A DNA stretch of 64,000 bases, from the NCBI RefSeq assembly GCF_019977395.1, contig NZ_AP024660.1, positions 992,001 through 1,056,000 on the forward strand. The letters run 5' to 3'. The translations under genes were made by a program, and so were the position numbers. Shown here piece after piece: positions 32,751 through 41,016 of this stretch (position 1 is its first letter; each line of letters opens with the position of its first letter). Origin of the DNA: Arthrobacter sp. NicSoilC5 (GTDB taxonomy: Bacteria; Actinomycetota; Actinomycetes; Actinomycetales; Micrococcaceae). Under the pieces are notes generated by a model that was not told the origin of the DNA, searched no databases, and worked only from the letters and a program-made list of their open reading frames with translations.

Positions 32751-33577
32751 CCCCTGACAGCTCCCGACAGGGCCAGTGAGTTGCCGGACCCGCGCGCCAC
32801 GATGGCGTAAAGGGCCAGGACAGGAACCGAATAGAGGATGGAGAATGCGGCCAGCTGGCCGTACGCCACTGCCCCGTGCTGACCGAAGAAGCTGAAGATC
32901 GATACTGCTGCCGGCTGCCTTCCCTCGGAGAGCAGCAGCACGAACGGGACGAAGAAGTTCCCCCAGGCCTGGATGAACACGAAGATGAACACTACGCCCA
33001 GGCCCGGGCCCACAAGGGGAAGCACGATTGAACGCAGCCCGGCCAGCCTGGAGGCGCCGTCCACCCAGGCTGCTTCCTCCAGAGCCAGCGGTACGGCGTC
33101 CATGAAGTTCCTGGTCATCCAGATCGCCATGGGCAAGCTGGTGGCGGCCAGGAACAGCACCGTGGCCGGCAGGGAATCCAGCAGGCGGAGCTGCACGAAC
33201 AGGCCGTAAACCGGCACCATGATGGCCGTGATGGGCAGGCAGGTACCGAACAGGATGCCGTACATGAAGGGCGTCGTGAAGCGTGACCGGTAGCGGGACA
33301 GGGGGTAGGCGGCAAGCACGGCCGCCGCCAGCGTCACCAGCCCGGTACCCGCGGACAGCAGGAGGCTGTTCCACAGCGGGCGGAAGAGCAGTTCAGGAGT
33401 CAGGACGGCGGCGAAGTTATCCAGTCCGGGCTGTTGGGGGACCTTGACCGCGTGCCCGGCGGAGGGGTCCACTGAACCGAGGACCAGCCAGAGCAGGGGC
33501 AGCAGGAAGCAGGCGCCGGTCAGCAGCAGGGCCACGTCCACCCAGGTGCTGCGGGCAAGTACGTTGCGGGCGGTCAC
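32747..33577 (-). CDS. Carbohydrate ABC importer permease (MalG-like)
   Basis: The 276-residue inner-membrane permease has six helices and the MalG-type EAA loop (MDAVPLALEEAAWVDGASRL, then LPLVGPGLGVV), which docks to the shared ATPase. It pairs with the permease encoded just upstream and the lipoprotein at 34458-35810. The GTG start at 33577 overlaps the upstream stop by GTGA. Substrate is probably a sugar, going by family and the ROK regulator. Confidence 0.88.
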   Translation of the reverse strand: MTARNVLARSTWVDVALLLTGACFLLPLLWLVLGSVDPSAGHAVKVPQQPGLDNFAAVLTPELLFRPLWNSLLLSAGTGLVTLAAAVLAAYPLSRYRSRFTTPFMYGILFGTCLPITAIMVPVYGLFVQLRLLDSLPATVLFLAATSLPMAIWMTRNFMDAVPLALEEAAWVDGASRLAGLRSIVLPLVGPGLGVVFIFVFIQAWGNFFVPFVLLLSEGRQPAAVSIFSFFGQHGAVAYGQLAAFSILYSVPVLALYAIVARGSGNSLALSGAVRG

Positions 33578-34455
33578 GGTCTCTGCTCCCTGAGGAGGCG
33601 GAGGTAGGCTGCCCCGAACACTGCGCCGATGAGGATCAGGACCGTAGCGACGGCAGTGCCGTAGCCGATGTCCCCGAATTTGAAGGCTTCCTGGTAGGCC
33701 ATAACGGGGAGCGTGGTGCTGCCGTTGGCAGGGCCCCCGGCGGTCATGACCCAAATCAGGGTGAAGACGGCGAGTGTCTGCAGCGTGACCAGCATCAGGT
33801 TGGTGGCAATGCTGCCCCGGATCACGGGCAGCGTGATGAACGCCAGCCGCTGCCAGGCGCCCGCTCCGTCCATCTGCGCGGCCTCGGTCAGCTCGCCGGG
33901 GACCCCACTGAGTGCGGACCGGTACACCAGCATGGAAAAGGCGGTTCCGCGCCACACGTTGGCCAGGATCACGGCCGCCATGGGAACCGTATAGAGCCAG
34001 TCGGTTTCCGGCACCCCCAGCCTGCCCAGGAGTTGGTTGAGTGTCCCGTCGCGGCTGAAAAAGGCGTAGGCCGCGAACGCCGCCACGATCTCCGGCAGGA
34101 CCCAGGCGGCCACGACGGCGGTCCCAACGGTTGCGGAGACCACGGGCCGTGCACGCCGCATCAGGACCGCAAGGGCGAGCCCCAGTACGTTCTGGCCCAG
34201 GATCGCCGAACCGGCGACGAACAGGACGGTCAGGGCCAGCGAAAGCGGAAGGACCGGGTCCTGCAGCAGCCGCTGGTAGTTGTCCAGCCCCACCCATTCG
34301 GGGTTCCTGGCATGCCGGCCGGTCAGTCCGGCGTTGGTGAGCGAGGCGTGGAAAGCCCACAGCACGGGGCCGGCGAGGAACACGAGCAGGAGCACGGCGG
34401 CGGGAAGGACCGGCAGATAGCGAAGCACTTGCCGTGTGCGGTGGCTGGCGGGCAC
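33574..34455 (-). CDS. Carbohydrate ABC importer permease (MalF-like)
   Basis: The 293-residue permease has six membrane helices and an EAA loop (LSGVPGELTEAAQMDGAGAW followed by ITLPVIRGS). WVGLDNYQRLLQDP is the periplasmic motif of the sugar (CUT1) permeases. The GTG start at 34455 is 2 nt after the stop of the binding protein. No ATPase gene is present in the cluster, so it must use one encoded elsewhere, as many actinobacterial sugar importers do (MsiK type). Confidence 0.88.
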   Translation of the reverse strand: MPASHRTRQVLRYLPVLPAAVLLLVFLAGPVLWAFHASLTNAGLTGRHARNPEWVGLDNYQRLLQDPVLPLSLALTVLFVAGSAILGQNVLGLALAVLMRRARPVVSATVGTAVVAAWVLPEIVAAFAAYAFFSRDGTLNQLLGRLGVPETDWLYTVPMAAVILANVWRGTAFSMLVYRSALSGVPGELTEAAQMDGAGAWQRLAFITLPVIRGSIATNLMLVTLQTLAVFTLIWVMTAGGPANGSTTLPVMAYQEAFKFGDIGYGTAVATVLILIGAVFGAAYLRLLREQRP

Positions 34456-34457
34456 CG

Positions 34458-35810
34458 CTACTTCCGGATGGTTTTGTCGCCGCCCACAATGCCGGCCACG
34501 GCCGTGTCATAATCCGCCGCCGCCTGCTCCGGCGTCCTGCTGCCGGTGATCACGGCCTCGGTGGCCTCCTGCACGGCAGCGGAGATGCGTGGATAGTCGG
34601 ACGTCGCGGGCCGGTACCTGGTGACCGCGACCAGGCTGGACACGTCCTTCACGAACGGGTTGGCCGACTGGTAGCCGGGGTCGGCGGCGACGTCGGTGCG
34701 GACGGCGATCTGCGAGCTGTCCACCGTGAACGCCAGGGAGTTCTTTGCGTTCAGGGCGGTGGTCAGGAAATTGAACGCGAGGTCGGGCTGCTTGGTTTCC
34801 GCGCCCAGGGCCAACGTCCACCCTCCGGACATGCTCACTGCACCGGGCTCGGCCCCGGTCTGGGTTGGGAACGGTGCCACTGCCATGTCCTGCCCGTAGC
34901 CCGGCCAGGCATAGCTTCCGCCGTCCTGCCAGAACGACGGCGCGTAGGAGCCTTCCACGGTTGCGCCAAGTTTTGCCTTGGGGAACCATTCGCCGAACAC
35001 CTTCTTCCAGATGTTCGGGTCCAGCGCCTCGGCCGGGGGAACTGCGAGCTTTTCCCCATAGAGGGTTTCGAGGAAGGTGAGCGAATCCTTGAAGCCGGCC
35101 GAGCCAACGACCCACTTTTTCGAATCCTGGTCATAAAGGCCCGCGCCGGTGCCGTACAGGAGCTCGTAGAAACCCTGCATCACGCTTCCTTCACCGGTGC
35201 CCTTGCCGGCATACATGTTGAAGGGGATCACATCCGGCTGGGAGGCTTTGATCTTCCTGGCGGTGTCCAGGATGTCCTGCCAGCTGGACGGACGCCACGG
35301 CAGGCCGATGCCGGCAGCCTCAAAAACCTTCTTGTTGTACCAGATGGCGCGCGTGTCGGTGCCCAGCGGCACCGCGTACGTGCCGCCGTCGTCCGCTTTG
35401 CCTGCTTCCTTGGCGCCCGCGTCAAACGTGTTCCAGTCCCCCCACCCGGACAGGCGGCTGTCGAGGTTCAGGAGGTAGCCGGCGTCCACGTCGGAGCGGA
35501 CCTTGAACGTGTCCTCGTAGAAGACGTCCGGGGCGGTGGAGGGCGACCGCAGCGCCAGGGCCAGCTTGGTGCCGTAGTCGTCGTCATTGGCCTGGATGGG
35601 CTGCAGTTCGATCGTGACGCCCTGGTTTGCGGCTTCGAACTCCTTCTTCGCGTTCTGGAACATGGTGTCCAGCGCGGTGAACGAGTCTGTCTTCTGGTAT
35701 GCCACCTTGATGGTCCTGTTTCCGCCCGCCGGATCGGCAGGCGTGCAGGCTGCGAGGACCATGACCGCGGCGGCCACCACGGATAATGTCTTGGATGCCC
35801 GGCGAAACAT
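34458..35810 (-). CDS. Carbohydrate-binding lipoprotein of an ABC importer
   Basis: The 450-residue protein begins MFRRASKTLSVVAAAVMVLA and then A-C, a lipoprotein signal peptide with lipobox LAAC, so it is anchored outside the membrane. The mature part is a family 1 extracellular solute-binding protein (DVFYEDTFKVRSDVDAGYLL, YAVPLGTDTRAIWYNKKVFE, PFNMYAGKGTGEG). It captures sugar for the two permeases downstream. A longer start at 35924 would put 38 non-signal residues in front and overlap the ROK gene. It starts 7 nt after the ROK stop, so regulator and importer share an operon. Confidence 0.9.
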   Translation of the reverse strand: MFRRASKTLSVVAAAVMVLAACTPADPAGGNRTIKVAYQKTDSFTALDTMFQNAKKEFEAANQGVTIELQPIQANDDDYGTKLALALRSPSTAPDVFYEDTFKVRSDVDAGYLLNLDSRLSGWGDWNTFDAGAKEAGKADDGGTYAVPLGTDTRAIWYNKKVFEAAGIGLPWRPSSWQDILDTARKIKASQPDVIPFNMYAGKGTGEGSVMQGFYELLYGTGAGLYDQDSKKWVVGSAGFKDSLTFLETLYGEKLAVPPAEALDPNIWKKVFGEWFPKAKLGATVEGSYAPSFWQDGGSYAWPGYGQDMAVAPFPTQTGAEPGAVSMSGGWTLALGAETKQPDLAFNFLTTALNAKNSLAFTVDSSQIAVRTDVAADPGYQSANPFVKDVSSLVAVTRYRPATSDYPRISAAVQEATEAVITGSRTPEQAAADYDTAVAGIVGGDKTIRK

Positions 35811-35817
35811 GTCGCGG

Positions 35818-37068
35818 TCAGCTTTCCAGCAGGAGCCGTTGGGCGCGGGGCGCGAGCGTATGTTCAAGGACCAGCGAGGCTGCGCCGATGGCGCCCACGT
35901 CCTCCCCCACCCCGGTGCCCACAACTTCGATGGGGTGGATCAGGCGGGCGGCGCTGTTGGCATCCAGCAGCGGCGGGACCAGTTCGAGGTAGCGCTGCGA
36001 CAGGCAGGTCCAGAACGGGCCACCGAAAACCACCCGTTCAACATCCAGGGTGTTGGTGACCACCGATACCGCCCGGGCAACCAGGACGGCGGATTTGTCC
36101 AGGATGGCGGCGGCACCTTCGTCCCCTGCGTACGCACGGGCGCACAGCTCGGAAAAGCTCTGCTGGATTTCGGCGGCGCTCCCGGCCTGCGCGCCCTCCA
36201 GGATTCCCGCGGCCACCGCTTCCGCCACCAGGACCTGCGGAATGGCGGAGGATTTGACGCAGCCGCGCTGTCCGCAGTCGCAAAGGGGTCCGCCCGGGTC
36301 CACGATGATGTGGCCGATTTCGCCGGCGTTGCCGGACGTCCCCCGGACCACTTCATCGTTGAGGACGATCCCGCAGCCGATGCCGGTACCCATGTACATG
36401 AACACGAAACTGCCGGCGCCGCTGGGGCCGCCGGCCCACGTTTCCGCCACGGCAGCGCTGGTCACATCCTTGTCCACCAGCACGGAGTAGCCGGTGGCCT
36501 TGGCCAGGGCGTCCCGCAGTTCCACCCGGTCCCACCCGGGAAGAAGCGGCGGGTCCACCACAGTGCCGTGGTCGAGGTCGATGGGGCCGGGAGCGGCCAC
36601 TCCGAGTCCTGCGATGCGGCCCTGGTCCACGCCGGAATCCTCCACGAGCTGGGCCAGCTCCGCGGCGATGGTGGCAATGACGGCGGCCGGATCGTTTCCG
36701 CCGGGGGTCTTGATCCGTGAGTGCCGTACCACCGCTCCGACGAGGTCCAGCACCACGAACGTTGTCACGGCCGGGTCCAGGTGGACCCCCAGGGCGTACA
36801 TGCCACCGGGGTTGAGGCGGAGGATGGTGCGCGGCTTGCCGGGGCCGCTGCCCTCCTTGCCTGCCTCGACGATCAGGTGCTGGTCCAGCAGCCGGCGGGA
36901 AATGTTCGAAATGGTCTGGGGCGACAGGCCGACGATCTGGGCGAGTTCCACCCGGCTGAGTCCCCCGGACGTCCTGCGGATTGCGTCGAGGATGACGGTG
37001 AGGTTGAAGTCCCCCATCCTGGGCAAGTTGGTTCCGCGCCTCGGAGAGGATTGGCGGATCTCAGACAC
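35818..37068 (-). CDS. ROK-family transcription regulator
   Basis: The 416-residue protein has an N-terminal winged helix (LSRVELAQIVGLSPQTISNI, residues 37-56) and a C-terminal ROK sugar-kinase-like domain: GVAAPGPIDLDHGTVVDPPL, DKDVTSAAVAE, GTGIGCGIVLNDEVVRGTSG, GEIGHI, and the zinc motif CDCGQRGCV. ROK repressors respond to sugars. As the first gene of the importer operon it most likely represses it. ATG 37068 is preceded by a weak site; ATG 37017 is an alternative. Confidence 0.88.
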   Translation of the reverse strand: MSEIRQSSPRRGTNLPRMGDFNLTVILDAIRRTSGGLSRVELAQIVGLSPQTISNISRRLLDQHLIVEAGKEGSGPGKPRTILRLNPGGMYALGVHLDPAVTTFVVLDLVGAVVRHSRIKTPGGNDPAAVIATIAAELAQLVEDSGVDQGRIAGLGVAAPGPIDLDHGTVVDPPLLPGWDRVELRDALAKATGYSVLVDKDVTSAAVAETWAGGPSGAGSFVFMYMGTGIGCGIVLNDEVVRGTSGNAGEIGHIIVDPGGPLCDCGQRGCVKSSAIPQVLVAEAVAAGILEGAQAGSAAEIQQSFSELCARAYAGDEGAAAILDKSAVLVARAVSVVTNTLDVERVVFGGPFWTCLSQRYLELVPPLLDANSAARLIHPIEVVGTGVGEDVGAIGAASLVLEHTLAPRAQRLLLES

Positions 37069-37198
37069 TGTGTCCCCTAAACGTCTTCGGCTACCTGGCG
37101 GTGGTGATGCTTTGAATCGTACGTCAAGCGTGCGCCCGCGCCCACATGCGCGGGCAGCGGCGCGGCGGATGTTTTGGCCGGTGAGGCCGGGGATTGGC

Positions 37199-38425
37199 TC
37201 ACCGTGAGCTGCGTGTGCTGCGGGTGACCGTGAACTTTGGGTTCCGGCCCTCTACCACCGTGGGTCCTACGTGCCGCTCCAGGGCCGCGAGGTAGGCCAG
37301 GTGCCGGTTGTAGACCGTCCACAGCTCGCCGCCGGGCGCCAGGACCCGTCCCGCCGCTTCGATCATTTTCAGCCCCGCACCGGCGTGCACACCGGCACCA
37401 ACGTGGAACGGCGGGTTCAGGAGTACGGCGTCCACCGAGCCGTCAGGGAAGGTGCTGAGCGCGTCGTCCTGCAGCACCGTGATCCGGTCCGCAAGTCCAT
37501 TCAGGCGGGCGGTGGCCAGCGCGGACTGCACGGCGGCCGCCGATTGGTCCGTTGCAGTGACGGCGGCGGAAGGGAACTGCCTGGCATACATCGCGGCGAG
37601 GATGCCGGTGCCGCATCCGAGGTCGACGGCGTGCTGCGCCGGCTTCATGGCGGGCAGGAACGTCAGCAGGAAGCGTGTGCCGATGTCCAGCCGGGCGCCG
37701 GCAAAAACAGCGCCGTGCGCGGCCACGTCCAGGTCCAGCCCGTCAAGGTGCTCCACCACGGGAAAGCGGGGGGCGGCCGTGGCGGTTTTGGGGCCGGCAG
37801 CAAGGAGAACCCGCGATTTTTGCCGTGCGAGCTGGGGCTGCACGGAAACGAAGTACCGTTCAAGGACCGCATTCATGCCCAGTGACATGTGCTTCACCCG
37901 GCCACCCGCCAGCAGGCGGACATCCGGCGCGGCGTGCCCGGCCACGGCGGCAGCGATCTCCTCCAGCTCCGCCAGGGTCTTGGGGAGCTGCAGCAGGACG
38001 GTGTCCGCTCCGGCCAGCAGTTCGGGCCCCAGGGGCAGCTGCACGAAACCGGACCCGGCGCTGTCCGCCGGAAGCCCGGCAGCCTCACGCCTGGCCGACA
38101 GTTCGGCAGCGTTAAGCCGCAGCGCCCGTTCCCCGGTGACCAGGTCCTGGTGTACGCGCAGCGAGTCCGGGGCAAGCAGTTCGGAGGCGCCGAGCGTCAA
38201 CGCCCCGTAGCGGTCCCCGATGACGGCCACGGCAGTGCCTGCCCGCCCAAGCTGCACCGCGGTCTCCAGCAGCAGCCTGTCGGTGGCGTCCCACGCCTGC
38301 AGGTTGGGGGCCTCAACATCGGGCCGCCGGCGCAGTGCGTCGAAGATGTCCGCCAGGGTGTTTACTGCCACCGGTGTCCTGCCGCCTTCTGTTGCTTTTG
38401 CCGGCCCCGGGACCCGGGGCATCAC
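37199..38425 (-). CDS. RlmG/RsmC-like rRNA methyltransferase
   Basis: The 408-residue protein has the two-part layout of 23S rRNA guanine-N2 methyltransferases. The N-terminal half is a degenerate methyltransferase-like domain; the C-terminal half carries the SAM loop VDLGCGTGILAAMYARQF and the catalytic LLNPPFHVGAGV motif used for exocyclic amines. VERYF-like segment LERYFVSVQPQLARQKSRVL is also typical of the RlmG group. The exact target base is an inference. Its start overlaps the upstream oxidoreductase stop by 4 nt. Confidence 0.75.
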   Translation of the reverse strand: MMPRVPGPAKATEGGRTPVAVNTLADIFDALRRRPDVEAPNLQAWDATDRLLLETAVQLGRAGTAVAVIGDRYGALTLGASELLAPDSLRVHQDLVTGERALRLNAAELSARREAAGLPADSAGSGFVQLPLGPELLAGADTVLLQLPKTLAELEEIAAAVAGHAAPDVRLLAGGRVKHMSLGMNAVLERYFVSVQPQLARQKSRVLLAAGPKTATAAPRFPVVEHLDGLDLDVAAHGAVFAGARLDIGTRFLLTFLPAMKPAQHAVDLGCGTGILAAMYARQFPSAAVTATDQSAAAVQSALATARLNGLADRITVLQDDALSTFPDGSVDAVLLNPPFHVGAGVHAGAGLKMIEAAGRVLAPGGELWTVYNRHLAYLAALERHVGPTVVEGRNPKFTVTRSTRSSR

Positions 38426-39504
38426 CCCAACGTTACCGTTTCCGCTGCCGCCGCAATGCCCGGCAGCTTCAGGATCGCAGCCACTGCTGCGCGCCCCGCC
38501 CGGTTGGCGCCAATGGTGGACGACGACGGGCCGTAACCCACCAGGTGGACGCGCGGCTCGGCTGCCACCTGGGTTCCGTCCATGGCGATCCCGCCGCCCG
38601 GCCCCCGCAGGTGAAGCGGCGCCAGGTGTTCCAGTTCGGCCCTGAAGCCGGTGGCCCAGAGGATGACGTCGGCCCTCAGCAGGCTGCCGTCGGCGCGGCG
38701 GACACCCCCGGGTTCGATGGAGGTGAACATGGGCTGCCGGTCCAGGGCGCCCCGCTCCCTGGCTGCGCGCAGGGCGGGCGTCCAGATAAGGCCCGTCACC
38801 GAGACAACGCTTTGCGGCGGAAGCCCCTGGCGGACCCGCTCCTCCACGAGCGCCACGGCGTCGTGGCCCGCCCTGGCATCAAACCCAGCGTCGCGCCAGA
38901 CCGGTTCCCTGCGGGTGAACCAACTGGTGGTGGTGATGCGTGATATCTCCTCGAGCAGACCCACGGCGGAGATGCCCCCGCCCACCACGATCACATGCCG
39001 GCCGCGGAACTCCTCCGCGGAGACGTAGTCGGCCACGTGCAGCTGCCTGCCGCGGAACGTTGACTGCCCCGGATAAATGGGCCAGAACGGACGGGTCCAC
39101 GTGCCCGTGGCGTTGATGAGTGCTTTGGCGCTCCAGTCGCCGTCGGACGTTTCGATCCGCAGCCGCCCCGCCGGATCGCCGTCTTCACGCCTGACGGCCC
39201 GGACCTTGACGGGGCGGTGGACGTTAAGGCCCACCTCGGCCTCATAGGTCCCGAAATAGCGGGTCAGGAACTCGGAGCTGGGTTCGGCAGGATCCACGTC
39301 GGGTTTGGCGATGCCGGGCAGGTCACTGATCCCATTGACGGTGCCCATGCGCAGGCTCTTCCAGCGGTGCCGCCATGCGCCCCCGGGACCTTCCTCGGCG
39401 TCGAGCACGGCAAAGTCCAGCCCCCGGCGCTGCAGGTGGTACGCGGCCGACAGGCCTGCCTGGCCCGCCCCGATGACCACCACATCGGTTGGGTCAGGAA
39501 TCAC
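38422..39504 (-). CDS. Flavin-containing monooxygenase-like oxidoreductase
   Basis: The 360-residue protein has two Rossmann motifs: VVVIGAGQAGLSAAYHL near the N-terminus (FAD) and VIVVGGGISAVGLLEEI near residue 165 (NADPH). YPGQSTFRGRQLHVADYVSA and VILWATGFRAELEHL, which matches the ATG motif, are typical of the FMO/CzcO group. It may oxygenate small nucleophiles, or modify a lipid with the methyltransferase next door. GTG 39504 was chosen; an ATG at 39552 would overlap the divergent gene's start. The 3' end overlaps the methyltransferase gene by ATGA. Confidence 0.8.
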   Translation of the reverse strand: MIPDPTDVVVIGAGQAGLSAAYHLQRRGLDFAVLDAEEGPGGAWRHRWKSLRMGTVNGISDLPGIAKPDVDPAEPSSEFLTRYFGTYEAEVGLNVHRPVKVRAVRREDGDPAGRLRIETSDGDWSAKALINATGTWTRPFWPIYPGQSTFRGRQLHVADYVSAEEFRGRHVIVVGGGISAVGLLEEISRITTTSWFTRREPVWRDAGFDARAGHDAVALVEERVRQGLPPQSVVSVTGLIWTPALRAARERGALDRQPMFTSIEPGGVRRADGSLLRADVILWATGFRAELEHLAPLHLRGPGGGIAMDGTQVAAEPRVHLVGYGPSSSTIGANRAGRAAVAAILKLPGIAAAAETVTLG

Positions 39505-39550
39505 TCCCTCATGATAGTCGTGGAGGGCAGCCCGGCCGTAGGGTGGGCGC

Positions 39551-40927
39551 ATGGACACTGACGCAGCATCAGCGGGAACCGGAACCACTGGGCACGCCGC
39601 CCGGCTGGAAAAGGCCCTGGGAGTGGTTTTGGGGACCGGGCAGATACCCCTTCGGTTGCGGGCCTGGGACGGCTCGGAAGCCGGCCCGCCGGACGCGCCG
39701 GTGCTGGAGTTCAAGTCCCGCAAGGCACTGCGGCGCATGCTCTGGTCACCGGGGCAGCTGGGTCTGAGCCGGGCGTACGTGGCAGGCGACATCGAGGCCC
39801 CCGGTGACATCTTCGCAGCCTTTACGGCCTTGAGTTCAGCGGGCAAGTTCGCGGAGCCCGGTCCGTTCCGCCCGCTGTCCGCCGGTGAGCTCTGGCTGCT
39901 GCTGCGCTCCGCAGCCCGGCTTGGCGCCATTGGACCCAACCCTGCTCCGCCACCCGAGGAGGCGCGCGTCGCGAAGAAGGGCCGGATGCACTCCCGGGGC
40001 CGGGATTCGGCCGCCATCTCGCATCATTACGACGTCGGCAACGACTTCTACGCCCTGGTGCTGGGACCGTCCATGGTCTACTCGTGCGCTGTGTGGCCGG
40101 ACGGCCCTGTCACCGGGGGCGCAGCAGCTGCCGGGTCGGGTCTGGAACCGGAGGCTGGGGCTGATGATGGCTTGGGTGATGGCCTCGACGCCGCGCAGGA
40201 GGACAAGCTGGACCTTGTCTGCCGCAAGCTGGGCCTTCAGCCCGGAATGCGGGTCCTCGACGTGGGATGCGGGTGGGGCAGCTTCGCCCTCCACGCTGCG
40301 GCCAGGTATGGCGCCACGGTGGTGGGCGTGACGCTGTCAACGGAGCAGGCCACGCTGGCGCGTAAGCGTGCAGCAGACGCCGGCCTCACGGGCAGTATCG
40401 AAATCCGGGTCCAGGATTACCGCGACGTGCAGGACGGGCCGTACGACGCCATCAGTTCCATCGGCATGTCAGAGCACGTGGGACGGGCCCAGACCCCCGA
40501 GTACGCCGCCGCGCTCTTCGGGCTGCTGCGCCCCGGTGGACGGCTGCTGAACCACGCCATCTCCTGGAACGCGGGCCCCACCGCCCCCGATCCCGACTCG
40601 TTCATCCCCCGCTACGTGTTCCCCGACGGTGAAATGATCAGCCTCGGCGAGATGGTGTCCGCCCTGGAAACTGCCCGGTTCGAAGTCCTCGACGTGGAGG
40701 CGCTGCGGCCCCATTATGCACTGACCCTCCGGGCCTGGGTCAGGCGGTTGGAGCAGAACTGGGCGGAAGCGATACGCCTGGCCGGGGAGGGGCGCGCACG
40801 GGTGTGGCGGCTGTACATGGCAGCCAGCGCCATTGGATTCGAAAATGGACTCACCGGAGTCAACCAGGTCCTGGTCCGCCGGCCGGGCGGGGAGGAACCG
40901 CCGTTGCGCCGGACTTCCTGGCTGTGA
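39551..40927 (+). CDS. CFA synthase-family methyltransferase (second copy)
   Basis: This 458-residue protein is a second CFA-type phospholipid methyltransferase, clearly diverged from the one at 19898-21274. It shares ISHHYDVGNDFYALVLG, the SAM loop VLDVGCGWGSFALHAAARYG and VTLSTEQATLARKRAADAG, but has an insert rich in Gly/Ala/Asp (about residues 185-215) before the catalytic core. It lies divergent from the FMO-like gene with only 46 nt between starts, so the pair may be co-regulated. Whether it makes cyclopropane or methyl-branched chains cannot be told. Confidence 0.85.
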   Translation: MDTDAASAGTGTTGHAARLEKALGVVLGTGQIPLRLRAWDGSEAGPPDAPVLEFKSRKALRRMLWSPGQLGLSRAYVAGDIEAPGDIFAAFTALSSAGKFAEPGPFRPLSAGELWLLLRSAARLGAIGPNPAPPPEEARVAKKGRMHSRGRDSAAISHHYDVGNDFYALVLGPSMVYSCAVWPDGPVTGGAAAAGSGLEPEAGADDGLGDGLDAAQEDKLDLVCRKLGLQPGMRVLDVGCGWGSFALHAAARYGATVVGVTLSTEQATLARKRAADAGLTGSIEIRVQDYRDVQDGPYDAISSIGMSEHVGRAQTPEYAAALFGLLRPGGRLLNHAISWNAGPTAPDPDSFIPRYVFPDGEMISLGEMVSALETARFEVLDVEALRPHYALTLRAWVRRLEQNWAEAIRLAGEGRARVWRLYMAASAIGFENGLTGVNQVLVRRPGGEEPPLRRTSWL

Positions 40928-40950
40928 CGAAAGCGCTGTGGCGAAAGCGC

Positions 40951-40980
40951 CCTCCTGCCGGGACGTAACCCGGCAGGAGG
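40951..40980. terminator. 12-bp hairpin between convergent genes
   Basis: CCTCCTGCCGGG, loop ACGTAA, then CCCGGCAGGAGG. It lies 24 nt after the CFA gene stop and 37 nt beyond the symporter stop on the other strand, so it can serve both. No T-run follows on either strand. Confidence 0.6.
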
Positions 40981-41016
40981 GTGGCTTGGTGACCCCGGGG
41001 CCAGGCCTCAGTTCGG

